A stretch of DNA of 64,000 nt, taken from contig NZ_CP109199.1 of the NCBI RefSeq assembly GCF_036250065.1, positions 7,748,001-7,812,000 of the forward strand, in the 5' to 3' direction. Under the pieces are notes generated by a model. It did no database searches, was not told where the DNA came from, and worked only from the letters and a program-made list of their open reading frames with translations. Made by a program: the position numbers and the translations under genes. This document shows, in pieces, positions 26,508 through 34,531 of the stretch (position 1 is the stretch's first letter; every line of letters begins with the position of its first letter). This DNA is from Micromonospora sp. NBC_01699. Lineage in GTDB: Bacteria > Actinomycetota > Actinomycetes > Mycobacteriales > Micromonosporaceae.

Positions 26508-27989
26508 GTGCGTACCGTGAGCGGACGGACCGATCGGGTGGTGGTGGTCGGTGCCGGACTCGGCGGACTCGCCTGCGCCCTGCACCTGGCCGGCAGCGGC
26601 CGGCAGGTCACCGTGCTGGAACGCGAACCGGTGCCGGGCGGCCGGGCCGGTCGACTCAGCCTCGGCGGGTACGAGTTCGACACCGGCCCGACGGTGCTCA
26701 CCATGCCCGACCTGATCGCCGAGGCACTCGACGCGGTCGGCGAGGAGCTGACCGACTGGCTCGACCTGATCCCGCTCGACCCGGCGTACCGGGCGCACTA
26801 CCCGGACGGCTCGACCCTCGACGTGCACACCGATCCGGCCGCGATGGCGGCCGAGATCTCCCGCGTCTGCGGCCCCCGCGAGGCCGACGGCTACCTGCGC
26901 TTCGTCGACTACGCCCGCAACCTCTGGCAACTCGAACGCACCGACTTCATCGACCGCAACCTCGACTCGCCGACCGACCTGCTCACCGGCAACCTGGTCA
27001 AACTGGTGGCGGCCGGCGCCTTCCGCCGGCTCCAGACCAAGGTCAACCAGTTCTTCCGGGACCCCCGGACCCAGCGCATCTTCTCCTTCCAGGCGATGTA
27101 CGCCGGACTCGCCCCGCACGACGCGCTCGCCATCTACACCGTGATCTCGTACCTCGACTCGGTCGCCGGGGTCTACTTCCCGCGCGGCGGCATCCACGCG
27201 GTCTCCCGCGCCCTGGCCGGGGCCGCCGAGAAACACGGCGTCCAGATCCGGTACGGCAGCACCGTCACCCGGGTCGAGACCTCGGCCGGTCGGGCCACCG
27301 CCGTGACCACCGCCGACGGTGAACGGATCCCGGCCGACGTGGTGGTCCTCAACCCGGACCTGCCGGTCGCCTACCGCGACCTGCTGCCGCCGGCTCGGCA
27401 GCGCCGGTTGCGCTACTCCCCGTCCTGCGTGGTGCTGCACGTCGGGTCGAGCCAGGCGTACTCCGGCATCGCCCACCACAACATCCACTTCGGCCGCTCC
27501 TGGCGGGGCACCTTCCAGGAGGTGATCAAGCGAGGTGAGTTGATGTCGGACCCGTCGCTGCTGGTCACCAACCCGAGCCGGACCGACCCGGCCGTCGCCC
27601 CGGCCGGAAAGCACTCGTACTACGTGCTCGCCCCGGTGCCGAACCTCGACCGGGCCCCGCTGGACTGGCGCGGCGACCTGGCCCGGCGGTACGCCGCCGA
27701 GCTGACCGCCACCCTGGAGAGCCGGGGATACGTCGGCTTCGCCGACGGGATCGAGGTCTCCGAGGTCGTCACCCCCGCCGACTGGGCCGACGCCGGCATG
27801 GCCGCCGGTACGCCGTTCGCCGCCGCGCACAGTCTTTTCCAGACCGGACCATTCCGTCCCACGAATCTGCACCGCACACTCACCAATGTGGTGTTCGTTG
27901 GTTCGGGTACGCAGCCAGGAGTGGGAGTCCCAATGGTGTTGATTTCCGGAAAACTGGCCGCGGCCCGGGTCACCGGCGGTGGCCGATGA
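26508..27989 (+). CDS. crtI: Phytoene desaturase (CrtI type)
   Basis: 493-residue FAD-dependent desaturase/isomerase converting phytoene towards lycopene. The N-terminal dinucleotide fold RVVVVGAGLGGLACALHLA and following ERE...GGRAG are complete, and the C-terminal FVGSGTQPGVGVPMVLISGK is the family signature. Start GTG 26508 has GGGAGG seven bases upstream. The stop overlaps the idi start (ATGA), so translation is coupled. The number of desaturation steps cannot be read from sequence. Confidence 0.94.
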   Translation: MRTVSGRTDRVVVVGAGLGGLACALHLAGSGRQVTVLEREPVPGGRAGRLSLGGYEFDTGPTVLTMPDLIAEALDAVGEELTDWLDLIPLDPAYRAHYPDGSTLDVHTDPAAMAAEISRVCGPREADGYLRFVDYARNLWQLERTDFIDRNLDSPTDLLTGNLVKLVAAGAFRRLQTKVNQFFRDPRTQRIFSFQAMYAGLAPHDALAIYTVISYLDSVAGVYFPRGGIHAVSRALAGAAEKHGVQIRYGSTVTRVETSAGRATAVTTADGERIPADVVVLNPDLPVAYRDLLPPARQRRLRYSPSCVVLHVGSSQAYSGIAHHNIHFGRSWRGTFQEVIKRGELMSDPSLLVTNPSRTDPAVAPAGKHSYYVLAPVPNLDRAPLDWRGDLARRYAAELTATLESRGYVGFADGIEVSEVVTPADWADAGMAAGTPFAAAHSLFQTGPFRPTNLHRTLTNVVFVGSGTQPGVGVPMVLISGKLAAARVTGGGR

Positions 27990-28627
27990 CCACGGCGCGG
28001 GAGGAACACCTGGTCGAGCTGGTCAACGACGACGGCGCCGTGCTGGGCGAAACCACGGTCGCGGCGGCGCACCAGCCGCCGGGGCAGTTGCACCGGGCCT
28101 TCTCGGTGCTGCTGGTCGACCCGTCCGGCCGGGTGCTGCTGCAACAGCGGGCCACGGTCAAGACCCGGTTCCCGCTGCGCTGGGCCAACTCGTGCTGCGG
28201 GCACCCCGAACCGGGCCAGTCCCTGCGTACGGCGGCCAACCGGCGGCTGATGGAAGAGTTGGGCGTCGGCCCGGTCGAGCTGACCGAGGTCGGGGTCTAC
28301 CAGTACTTCGCCGAGGACCCGGCGACCGGACGGGTCGAGTTCGAGTACGACCACGTCCTGCGCGCCGACTTCGCGCCGGACCAGCCGCTGCTGCCGGACC
28401 CGGCGGAGGTGTCCGACCTGCGCTGGGTCGACCCCGACGAGCTGCGCGCCGACCTCACCGCCAATTCCGACCGGTACGCCCCCTGGCTGGTCGGCGTACT
28501 CGACGCCTACCTGCGGTCGATCCCGGCCGACGCCGCTGCCGCCCCTGCCGCCGAAGCGGCCGGGGTGCCGGCCAGCGCCACTGCCGGGCCGGCGGACAAC
28601 GCGGCGGAGCCGCCGGGTGGGCGATGA
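27986..28627 (+). CDS. idi: Isopentenyl-diphosphate delta-isomerase, type I
   Basis: 213-residue Nudix-fold enzyme interconverting IPP and DMAPP to feed carotenoid synthesis. The catalytic cysteine motif NSCCGHP, the Nudix-related RRLMEELG and the metal/glutamate region VEFEYDHVL are present. The last 35 residues are an Ala/Pro-rich tail beyond the normal length of about 180. It is the second gene of the crtI operon. Confidence 0.94.
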   Translation: MTTAREEHLVELVNDDGAVLGETTVAAAHQPPGQLHRAFSVLLVDPSGRVLLQQRATVKTRFPLRWANSCCGHPEPGQSLRTAANRRLMEELGVGPVELTEVGVYQYFAEDPATGRVEFEYDHVLRADFAPDQPLLPDPAEVSDLRWVDPDELRADLTANSDRYAPWLVGVLDAYLRSIPADAAAAPAAEAAGVPASATAGPADNAAEPPGGR

Positions 28628-29609
28628 CGGACTGAGCGCGGGGGCGGTGGCGCGCCGGCTCGGCGTGGCGGTCACCACCCTGCGCACCTGGCACCAGCGG
28701 TACGGCCTCGGACCGAGCCGGCACGTGCCCGGTCAACACCGGCGCTACACCCCCCAGGATCTCGCTCGGCTGGAGATCATGCGTCGGCTCACCGCCGAGG
28801 GGGTGGTGCCGGCCGAGGCCGCCCGGTGGGCGCAACGGGCGGCCGACGTACCGGATCGGGTCGGACCGGGTCCGGACGGCCGGGTGGCGGCCGACGTACC
28901 CGATCGGGCCTGGGCACCGCGGCCGGTGACGATCCGGCAGCGCGACGGCGGCGGGCGGACCATCCCGGTCCGGGCCGCCGGCCCGGACGCGCGCGGGCTG
29001 GCCCGCGCGGCGATGCGGCTGGACGCGGCCGGTGTGTGCGAGACCATCGAACGGGTGATCGCCATCGACGGCGTGGTGTCCGCGTGGGACGGCCTGCTGC
29101 GGCCGGTGCTCGCCGGACTCGGTGAGCGGCACGCCGCCACGGCCGGTCTGATCGAGGTGGAACACCTGGTGTCGCGCTGCGTGTCCGAGGTGCTCGCGGT
29201 GGTCACCCGGAGCGCCGCGCGGACCGGACCGGCGCGGATCCTGCTCTCCTGCGCCGACGAGGAGCAGCACACCCTGCCGCTGGAGGCGCTCGCCGCCGCG
29301 CTCGCCGAAGCCGGCGTGGCCGCCCGACAGCTCGGCGCCCGGGTGCCAACGGCGGCGCTGGCCGACGCGGTCGCCCGGACCGGACCGGCCGCGGTGGTGC
29401 TCTGGTCGCACGCCCGGTCCACCGCCGACCCGGCCCAGCTCCGGGCGGTCCTGGCCGGCCCGCACCGGCCGGTGCTGCTGGTCGCCGCCGGACCCGGCTG
29501 GCGGGCCGAGACGCTGCCCGCCGGGGTGCCGTCTCCGGCCAGCCTGGGCGAGGCGCTGGCGCTCACCGTGGCGGTCGGCGAGACGGCCGACCGGTCCCTG
29601 ACCGGCTGA
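28617..29609 (+). CDS. MerR-family regulator with B12-binding-like domain (CarH/LitR type)
   Basis: 330-residue regulator encoded at the end of the carotenoid operon, overlapping idi by 11 bases. The N-terminal winged HTH (LSAGAVARRLGVAVTTLRTWHQRYGLGPSR) is followed by a linker of about 60 residues, a four-helix region (ERVIAIDGVVSAWDGLLRPVLAGLGERH...VEH) and a flavodoxin-like cobalamin-binding-type domain (ARILLSCADEEQHTLPLEALAAALAEAG). In light-sensing CarH, adenosylcobalamin is capped by a W-x9-EH motif and held by DxHxxG. Here the EH pair and the QH remain, but the tryptophan position is histidine and the glycine is proline. Control of crt genes is likely; light sensing is uncertain. Confidence 0.8.
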   Translation: MGDDGLSAGAVARRLGVAVTTLRTWHQRYGLGPSRHVPGQHRRYTPQDLARLEIMRRLTAEGVVPAEAARWAQRAADVPDRVGPGPDGRVAADVPDRAWAPRPVTIRQRDGGGRTIPVRAAGPDARGLARAAMRLDAAGVCETIERVIAIDGVVSAWDGLLRPVLAGLGERHAATAGLIEVEHLVSRCVSEVLAVVTRSAARTGPARILLSCADEEQHTLPLEALAAALAEAGVAARQLGARVPTAALADAVARTGPAAVVLWSHARSTADPAQLRAVLAGPHRPVLLVAAGPGWRAETLPAGVPSPASLGEALALTVAVGETADRSLTG

Positions 29610-29627
29610 CCGGCTGACCGGCTGACC
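29598..29627. repeat. 8-bp tandem repeat across the stop codon of the merR gene
   Basis: CTGACCGG occurs three times plus six more bases. The MerR-type gene's TGA (29607-29609) lies within the array, so slippage would change only the last residues. Nothing else is recognised in the interval up to 29771. Confidence 0.7.
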
Positions 29628-29771
29628 CGATAATCAGCCGGGATCGACCGGGATCTCCTTGAATCGGCCGGATTCGAGGCCCGGCGGGGCCGCGGTCGGC
29701 GCCGGGGTGGGCTAGCGTGAGTCCGGCTTGCCCCCGATGCTCCCTCGCCCGATACCCCTCGGGAGTCGACG

Positions 29772-30587
29772 ATGATCCGACCCGCCGCGCTCGCGGCCGG
29801 GCTGGTCCTGGTGGCGCTTCTCACCGGTGCCTGCGCCAACGAACAACACGACCTGGCCACCCCGCCCAGCTTCACCCCGTTCACCCCGGCCACCAGCGCA
29901 CCGGCGCCCAGCCCGACCGCGCCGGCCACCAGCGCACCGCCCGCCCCGACGCTCCAGCCGACGCCGAGCCGCCCCCCGGCACCGCGCGGCAAGGTCGGTC
30001 CGTACGACACCAGGCGGCTGACCGGGGTGAAGGCGGTCGCGCTCACCTTCGACGACGGTCCCGCCCCGGAGTGGACCCCGAAGGTGCTCGACCAGCTCCG
30101 GGCCGCCAAGGTCAAGGCGACCTTCTGCCTGATCGGCACGAAGGCCCGCAAGTACCCCCAACTGGTCGCCCGGATCGTGCGCGAGGGCCACACCCTCTGC
30201 AACCACAGCTGGCAGCACGATCTCAAGCTGGGCCGGAAGTCGGAGGCGGAGATCCGGGCCGACCTGGTCCGGACCAACCGGGAGATCCGCCGGGCGGTAC
30301 CGGGAGCGAAGATCGGCTACTACCGGCAGCCGGGCGGTGAGTGGACCCCGTCGGTGGTCCGGGTGAGCCGGGCGCTGGGCATGACCGCGCTGCACTGGGA
30401 CGTCGACCCGAGGGACTGGGACAAGCCCGGTGCCGAGGCGATCAGCAAACGCGTGATCGACCAGGCGCGGCCGGGGTCGATCATCCTGCTGCACGACGGG
30501 GGTGGGGACCGCAGCGCCACCCTCACCGCCTGCCCGACCCTGCTCACCACTTTGAAACAGAAGTACGGGATCGTACGCCTGAAGTAG
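29772..30587 (+). CDS. Polysaccharide deacetylase lipoprotein
   Basis: 271-residue NodB-fold carbohydrate esterase 4 enzyme. A lipobox (LLTGAC, Cys near residue 21) anchors it outside the membrane; a Thr/Ala/Pro-rich stalk (about 25-75) leads to the catalytic domain. All five CE4 motifs are visible: TFDDGP, the zinc motif NHSWQH, YYRQPGG, WDVDPRDWD and IILLHDG. The substrate is probably peptidoglycan or another cell-wall N-acetyl polymer. It stands alone upstream of the tRNA cluster. A weak hairpin at about 30591-30610 may end the transcript. Confidence 0.92.
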   Translation: MIRPAALAAGLVLVALLTGACANEQHDLATPPSFTPFTPATSAPAPSPTAPATSAPPAPTLQPTPSRPPAPRGKVGPYDTRRLTGVKAVALTFDDGPAPEWTPKVLDQLRAAKVKATFCLIGTKARKYPQLVARIVREGHTLCNHSWQHDLKLGRKSEAEIRADLVRTNREIRRAVPGAKIGYYRQPGGEWTPSVVRVSRALGMTALHWDVDPRDWDKPGAEAISKRVIDQARPGSIILLHDGGGDRSATLTACPTLLTTLKQKYGIVRLK

Positions 30588-30720
30588 GTTTTGGGGGCAT
30601 TCTTGCCCCACCCGCTACCGGTTTGATCCGGCGGCCGGCGATCACGTATGCTTTCCAAGCCTCCGGCGGGGCCGGATGGGTGCAACTGCTTGAGTTGTCT
30701 TGTGCAATGATGGCGGGGCC

Positions 30721-30793
30721 GCCCTCATCGTCTAGTGGCCCAGGACGCCGCCCTTTCAAGGCGGTAGCACGGGTTCGAATCCCGTTGGGGGCA
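30721..30793 (+). tRNA. tRNA-Glu (TTC)
   Basis: A full cloverleaf can be drawn: acceptor GCCCTCA/TGGGGGC, anticodon stem CCGCC/GGCGG with loop CTTTCAA (anticodon TTC, 30755-30757) and T-loop GTTCGAAT. CCA is not encoded. First of three tRNA genes in tandem. Confidence 0.97.
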
Positions 30794-30838
30794 CGTGTAA
30801 CATCCGACCTGCCGGTCGGCGCAAGAAGGTAAGAGCTA

Positions 30839-30912
30839 GGTCCTGTGGAGCAGTTGGAGTGCTCGCCGCCCTGTCAAGGCGGAGGTCGCGGGTTCAAGTC
30901 CCGTCAGGACCG
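30839..30912 (+). tRNA. tRNA-Asp (GTC)
   Basis: Acceptor GGTCCTG/CAGGACC, anticodon stem CCGCC/GGCGG with loop CTGTCAA (anticodon GTC, 30873-30875), T-loop GTTCAAGT, discriminator G. CCA is not encoded. Confidence 0.97.
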
Positions 30913-31021
30913 CCAGCGCCGTCCGCCGCGCGTAACAACGCGCGGCGTTCTGCGTTTCGGAGCAGGTCACCCGTGCTGCGGCCATTCCGCCGGACGGGTA
31001 ACATGAGCCGAGCAACACCCG

Positions 31022-31095
31022 GGCCAGGTAGCTCAGTTGGTACGAGCGTCCGACTGAAAATCGGAAGGTCGGCGGTTCGACCCCGCCCCTGGCCA
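31022..31095 (+). tRNA. tRNA-Phe (GAA)
   Basis: Acceptor GGCCAGG/CCTGGCC, anticodon stem TCCGA/TCGGA with loop CTGAAAA (anticodon GAA, 31046-31048), T-loop GTTCGACC, discriminator A. CCA is not encoded. The 3' half does not recur elsewhere in the window, so no attachment-site duplication is seen. Confidence 0.97.
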
Positions 31096-31117
31096 CATAG
31101 CCTTTCGCCGGGCTATC

Positions 31118-31160
31118 AGAGCAGCCCCGACCAGCGGAAACGCAGGACCGGGGCTGCTCT
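31118..31160 (+). terminator. Terminator after the tRNA cluster
   Basis: Perfect 12-bp arms AGAGCAGCCCCG (31118-31129) and CGGGGCTGCTCT (31149-31160) followed by ATTTGTG. It ends the tRNA transcript. The region from here to 31387 shows nothing else. Confidence 0.85.
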
Positions 31161-31387
31161 ATTTGTGTCGAGTTCCGCCGGGTGGATCGACTCCAGACCC
31201 GAATGGTTGTCACTCCCATCGCAACTGCTTCTGGCGACCTTCGCGTACGGCTTCTCCGGGGGCATCGGGTCAAGCTCATTCGTGCCCACTGCCTGCTCTG
31301 GCCACGCCCGCCTTGGCGTCGAGTCGCGCCAGCTTCTTGCTGTCCGGGGAAAGTTGGATGCCGTTGGCCCCCAGGAGTCTCCGCCGG

Positions 31388-31669
31388 TCAGATCTGCCGC
31401 AGGCGCTTGCGTACCGGTGCCGGTGGCTCGTGTGCCCAGTCGACAAACCGGGCGTCGGCCTGCTCGTCGGTCAAGCCGATGAGGGGAGCCGCTCGATCGC
31501 GGAAGTGGCGCATGAACACCACCAGGCGGACCCGGTCGTCGCGGTAGAGCGACCACATGCGCCGCCGGAAGACCGGGCACGGCCATTCCTCACTGTCGTC
31601 ACGGCACCGCCAGTCGTCGCCCGGCCGGTGCGGAGCACCGGCGGCATCGTCTTGCTGGTCGCGCTCCAC
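31388..31669 (-). CDS. Small AICE-type hypothetical protein
   Basis: 93 residues. The layout DWRCRDD...WPCPVFRR, then a YRDDRVRLVVFMRHF helix and a closing RFVDWAHEPP, is a common pattern among small accessory proteins of actinomycete integrative elements (sometimes labelled flavin reductase without support). GTG 31669 is preceded by an excellent GGAGGTGAT. Last gene of the six-gene minus-strand operon. Confidence 0.7.
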   Translation of the reverse strand: MERDQQDDAAGAPHRPGDDWRCRDDSEEWPCPVFRRRMWSLYRDDRVRLVVFMRHFRDRAAPLIGLTDEQADARFVDWAHEPPAPVRKRLRQI

Positions 31670-31682
31670 GTATCACCTCCGG

Positions 31683-31943
31683 TCAAAGCAGATGTACCCG
31701 GTCAGTGCCACCATCAGGGCTTTGCAGGGTGAGGCTCCCGCCGCCACGTTCCATCAGCTCCAGGACGACGCTGTAGACGACCAGCGCACGGTTGATCGTG
31801 TCCGTCTTGGTGTCCCTGGTACGCATGCAGGCCGCGTCGAGCGCGTCCACAGCACGCGGGGCAAGGTTGACGGTGACCTTCACCAGTGAGCGGGCACCGT
31901 CGTCCCCAATGAAGGTCGCCTTCACGCCCGGTTGAGTGGTCAC
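31683..31943 (-). CDS. Ribbon-helix-helix-like small protein
   Basis: 86 residues. The segment VKVTVNLAPRAVDALDAA followed by KTDTINRALVVY resembles the strand-helix-helix of RHH DNA-binding proteins often found in actinomycete elements. Start GTG overlaps the preceding gene's stop as GTGA. A regulatory role is inferred only. Confidence 0.7.
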   Translation of the reverse strand: MTTQPGVKATFIGDDGARSLVKVTVNLAPRAVDALDAACMRTRDTKTDTINRALVVYSVVLELMERGGGSLTLQSPDGGTDRVHLL

Positions 31944-32146
31944 GAGGCCCTCCCCGCCCTGGCGTCGGCGAGCAGCACCGACGCCGCCTTGCCGCCGCCC
32001 CGGATCTCAATGGCCCAGTCGAGCTGCCGGCACCCGCCGTCGGCAATGCATTGCGGGCACCGGCGGCCGTTGGCATGGCCCCGGACCGTCCTGCTGGCCG
32101 CCCACAAGATCGCCGCTGGCGTAAGCGGTTCATCCTGCCGGCTCAC
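31940..32146 (-). CDS. Small hypothetical protein
   Basis: 68 residues, unrecognised. Contains CPQCIADGGC, a possible zinc-binding cysteine cluster. Start GTG 32146 and stop both overlap neighbouring genes as GTGA, which supports it being translated. Confidence 0.65.
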   Translation of the reverse strand: MSRQDEPLTPAAILWAASRTVRGHANGRRCPQCIADGGCRQLDWAIEIRGGGKAASVLLADARAGRAS

Positions 32147-32397
32147 CCGACGGCGCCTTCGACTTCGGCTCGAAACCGAACGACGATCTCCCGGACCACC
32201 GCCGGCTCGGGGATCGGGGACGGCTGGTAGTCGTCACCCAGTGCCTCCAGGACGACGCATGCTCGGACGAACCCCGTACATGTCCGCCCCAGGGGGCAAC
32301 GCGGGCACCGACCGTTGACCGGCCAGTGCCGGCGCAGCACCTTCCGCGCCCGTAGCTGGGTGAGCCGGAGCCGCTGGTGCAGCATGAGCGGAGTCAC
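32143..32397 (-). CDS. Small hypothetical protein with cysteine cluster
   Basis: 84 residues, basic N-terminus, with CPRCPLGRTC that could bind zinc. GTG 32397 is chosen because it overlaps the previous TGA exactly (GTGA); an ATG at 32385 is possible. Confidence 0.65.
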   Translation of the reverse strand: MTPLMLHQRLRLTQLRARKVLRRHWPVNGRCPRCPLGRTCTGFVRACVVLEALGDDYQPSPIPEPAVVREIVVRFRAEVEGAVG

Positions 32398-32537
32398 CAC
32401 TCACCCGGCTTGGTCAGCCCTTGTGCCTTGGAAAGTGCCGGGCACTCGCTGTCTGTGCACCGATCACAGCGGCCGCCGTTGTCGTGCTGCGAGACAACCC
32501 GCAGCGCCTCACGTGCCAGTTGCTCGGCGTCACTCAT
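32394..32537 (-). CDS. Very small hypothetical protein (47 aa)
   Basis: MSDAEQLAREALRVVSQHDN begins a 47-residue frame with CDRCTDSEC, a likely zinc-binding cluster. Its ATG overlaps the upstream stop (ATGA) and its stop overlaps the next GTG (GTGA). The double coupling argues that it is real despite its size. Confidence 0.6.
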   Translation of the reverse strand: MSDAEQLAREALRVVSQHDNGGRCDRCTDSECPALSKAQGLTKPGEW

Positions 32538-32758
32538 GCCCGCCACCGCCCACCGTTGCCGCGTGCCGGTGGCACACCAGGGCCGAACTGGCGGGGCACG
32601 TTGACCATCGCCGCCCCGACCAACTGGGCCGGACGTTGATCGGCGTGACTGATCGGCGGCACCGCCTCCGGCGCGGGGCTGAGGCTCACCTGATCGGTCG
32701 ACGCCAGTCCAGGGTCAGGGTCGAAGAAATACTTTCGTCGCGTGCTGTTGATCAGCAT
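32534..32758 (-). CDS. Small hypothetical protein, first gene of operon
   Basis: 74 residues, unrecognised, no cysteine cluster and no membrane segment. ATG 32758 is preceded by GGAGGTGGGCC, a strong ribosome site. It faces the GntR regulator across 169 bp. Confidence 0.6.
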   Translation of the reverse strand: MLINSTRRKYFFDPDPGLASTDQVSLSPAPEAVPPISHADQRPAQLVGAAMVNVPRQFGPGVPPARGNGGRWRA

Positions 32759-32853
32759 GGCCCACCTCCGTCAACTTGGAAGGGCGGCCAGCACAGGGTC
32801 GCCTACCCCTAGAACAACTGTCTGCGCTGGCCACCTAACAGCAAGCTACACCC

Positions 32854-32874
32854 GTATATACTGCCCGTCTAGAT
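32854..32874. promoter_or_regulatory. Candidate GntR/HutC operator and promoter
   Basis: An AT-rich island in GC-rich DNA contains the palindrome GTATATAC (32854-32861), a -10-like TATACT (32857-32862) and GTCTAGAT (32867-32874). TCTAGA cores are found in operators of HutC-type regulators such as DasR. It lies about 55 bp upstream of the GntR start and could serve both directions. Confidence 0.45.
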
Positions 32875-32927
32875 AGGTTGCCCGAAGGGAGATGGCGAAC
32901 ATCCGAAGCGCGTTGATCGAAGGTACG

Positions 32928-33713
32928 GTGACGAACGTGCCTACCCCGCGCGAGCGGCCCCGATATCAACGGGTCGCCGATGAGCTGCGCCGCCGGATCA
33001 TGGCCGGCGCGATCCCGGCCGGGTCCATCCTGCCGTCCGAGACGGCCATCATGGCCGAGTTCGAGGTGTCACGCGGCACCGCACGAGAAGCCATCGCTCT
33101 ACTGCGGTCGGAGGGCTTGGCGGTCACCGAGATGGGCCGGGGCACCTTCGTCCGGCCCAATCTGCCAGTCCGGCGCCTCGGCTCCGAGCGGTACCGCAGG
33201 GAGCTGGAACAGATTCGAGGTGACGCCCCACCCGAGACGTCGTTCACCGTCGACCGGGGTGTCAGGTGGAACGACTACCGGTTGGACAAGGCGTTCCAGG
33301 ACGTACCCGCCGACGCTGCCACCGCCGAGCTGTTCGGCGTACCACCCGGCACGATGTTGCTGGAGCGCCGGTTCGTGTTCTACGCCGACGGTGTCGCCCA
33401 GCAGATGTCGACGTCCTGCTATCTGCTCGGCATGGTCGCCGGCACACCTCTTGCTGATCCGGAGCGGGAGCCGTGGCCCGGCGGGAACACCGCCCAGTTG
33501 TTCAGCCTCGGCGTGGTCATCACCGGGATCCAGGAGGACGTGCGGGCACGGATGCCCGTCGCCGACGAGGTCAAAACGCTGCGCATCCCGAGCGGTACCC
33601 CGGTCGTCACGATCACCCGGCAGACGTACGCCGAAAACCGGGTGGTCGAGGTGGCCGACATTGTGGTCCCGGCCGACCGGGTGTCTCTCGGCTACTGGAT
33701 CGACCTCACCTGA
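32928..33713 (+). CDS. GntR-family regulator, HutC/UTRA type
   Basis: 261-residue repressor. The N-terminal winged HTH (YQRVADELRRRIMAGAIPAGSILPSE...EFEVSRGTAREAIALLRSEG) is followed by a UTRA effector-binding domain (about 85-255, including the ERRFVFYADGVAQQMSTSCY strands). GTG 32928 is preferred, with GAAGG upstream; ATG 32892 abuts its only purine tract. It is divergent from the small-ORF operon and probably controls it. KorSA-like GntR proteins regulate actinomycete integrative elements. Confidence 0.88.
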   Translation: MTNVPTPRERPRYQRVADELRRRIMAGAIPAGSILPSETAIMAEFEVSRGTAREAIALLRSEGLAVTEMGRGTFVRPNLPVRRLGSERYRRELEQIRGDAPPETSFTVDRGVRWNDYRLDKAFQDVPADAATAELFGVPPGTMLLERRFVFYADGVAQQMSTSCYLLGMVAGTPLADPEREPWPGGNTAQLFSLGVVITGIQEDVRARMPVADEVKTLRIPSGTPVVTITRQTYAENRVVEVADIVVPADRVSLGYWIDLT

Positions 33714-33727
33714 CGGCGACACGGAGA

Positions 33728-33756
33728 AGGGCTGTCCCCAATACATGGACAGCCCT
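33728..33756 (+). terminator. Terminator of the GntR gene
   Basis: Perfect ten-base-pair arms AGGGCTGTCC (33728-33737) and GGACAGCCCT (33747-33756) with a nine-base loop, 15 bp after the stop. Confidence 0.8.
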
Positions 33757-33796
33757 CTCACTCCACCTGCCCCACCCAGGCAGGGCAGGCAACGGA

Positions 33797-34531
33797 TCAG
33801 ACCTGCTTGACCTGTTCCTGGGGTAGTGGGTAGCGGCGGATCAGGGCCAGACCCAGTACGGCGACCGCGCGGGTCAGATAGAGCGTGGCCTTCAGCGGGG
33901 ACTGGCTGGGCGTACCGGCGGCGCGGGGGCGCATGGCGACCGGGACCTGCAACACCTTGAACCGGGACCGGGCGGTGTGCACCACCGTCTCGATGGTGTC
34001 ACCGAGGTATTCCACCGGGTAGGCGTGGGCGAACATCTCGATCACCCGACGGTTCGCCGCCCGGAAGCCGGAGGTGGTGTCGCTCAACCGGGTGCCGGTG
34101 ATCCGGCTGAGCACGACCGCGAGCAGGCGCATGGCGTACCGGCGGGGGCCGCGTACGGTGTAGTCGCCGGTGCCGGCGAAGCGGGCTCCGATCACCAGGT
34201 CGGCGTGGTCGAGCGCGGCCACGAGCTGCGGTACGAAGCGCGGGTCGTGCTGACCGTCGGCGTCGATCTGGATCGCGATGTCGTGGCCGTTGTCCTCGGC
34301 GTACCGGTAGCCGAGCCGCATCGCCCCGCCGACACCCAGGTTGTACGGCAGCCGCAGCACGTGGGCCCCGGCCCGACGCCCCTGCTCGGCGGTGCTGTCC
34401 ATCGAGCCGTCGTCGACCACGAGTACGTCGACCGTCGGCAGTTCCCGCTGGACCTCGCGTACGACGTCGGCGATGGACTTCTCCTCATTCCAGGCCGGAA
34501 TGATGATCAGAATCTTCTTGTCCATGCTCAT
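33797..34531 (-). CDS. Family 2 glycosyltransferase (polyprenol-phosphate type)
   Basis: 244-residue GT-A enzyme like dolichol/polyprenyl-phosphate mannosyltransferases. Motifs: IIIPAWNEEKSI at the N-terminus, VLVVDDGSMDST for the nucleotide, QIDADGQHDP for the DxD metal site and DTTSGFRAAN downstream. No membrane span is predicted. ATG 34531 overlaps the upstream DUF2304 stop (ATGA); the frame extends upstream but only as antisense to coding sequence of that gene. It probably glycosylates a lipid carrier for a cell-surface polymer. Confidence 0.9.
   Translation of the reverse strand: MSMDKKILIIIPAWNEEKSIADVVREVQRELPTVDVLVVDDGSMDSTAEQGRRAGAHVLRLPYNLGVGGAMRLGYRYAEDNGHDIAIQIDADGQHDPRFVPQLVAALDHADLVIGARFAGTGDYTVRGPRRYAMRLLAVVLSRITGTRLSDTTSGFRAANRRVIEMFAHAYPVEYLGDTIETVVHTARSRFKVLQVPVAMRPRAAGTPSQSPLKATLYLTRAVAVLGLALIRRYPLPQEQVKQV

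Noticed and set aside
31022-33713. Integrative element attached at tRNA-Phe
   Set aside because: No integrase, excisionase or replication gene is present and no repeat of the tRNA 3' end was found within the window; kept only as a possible remnant.
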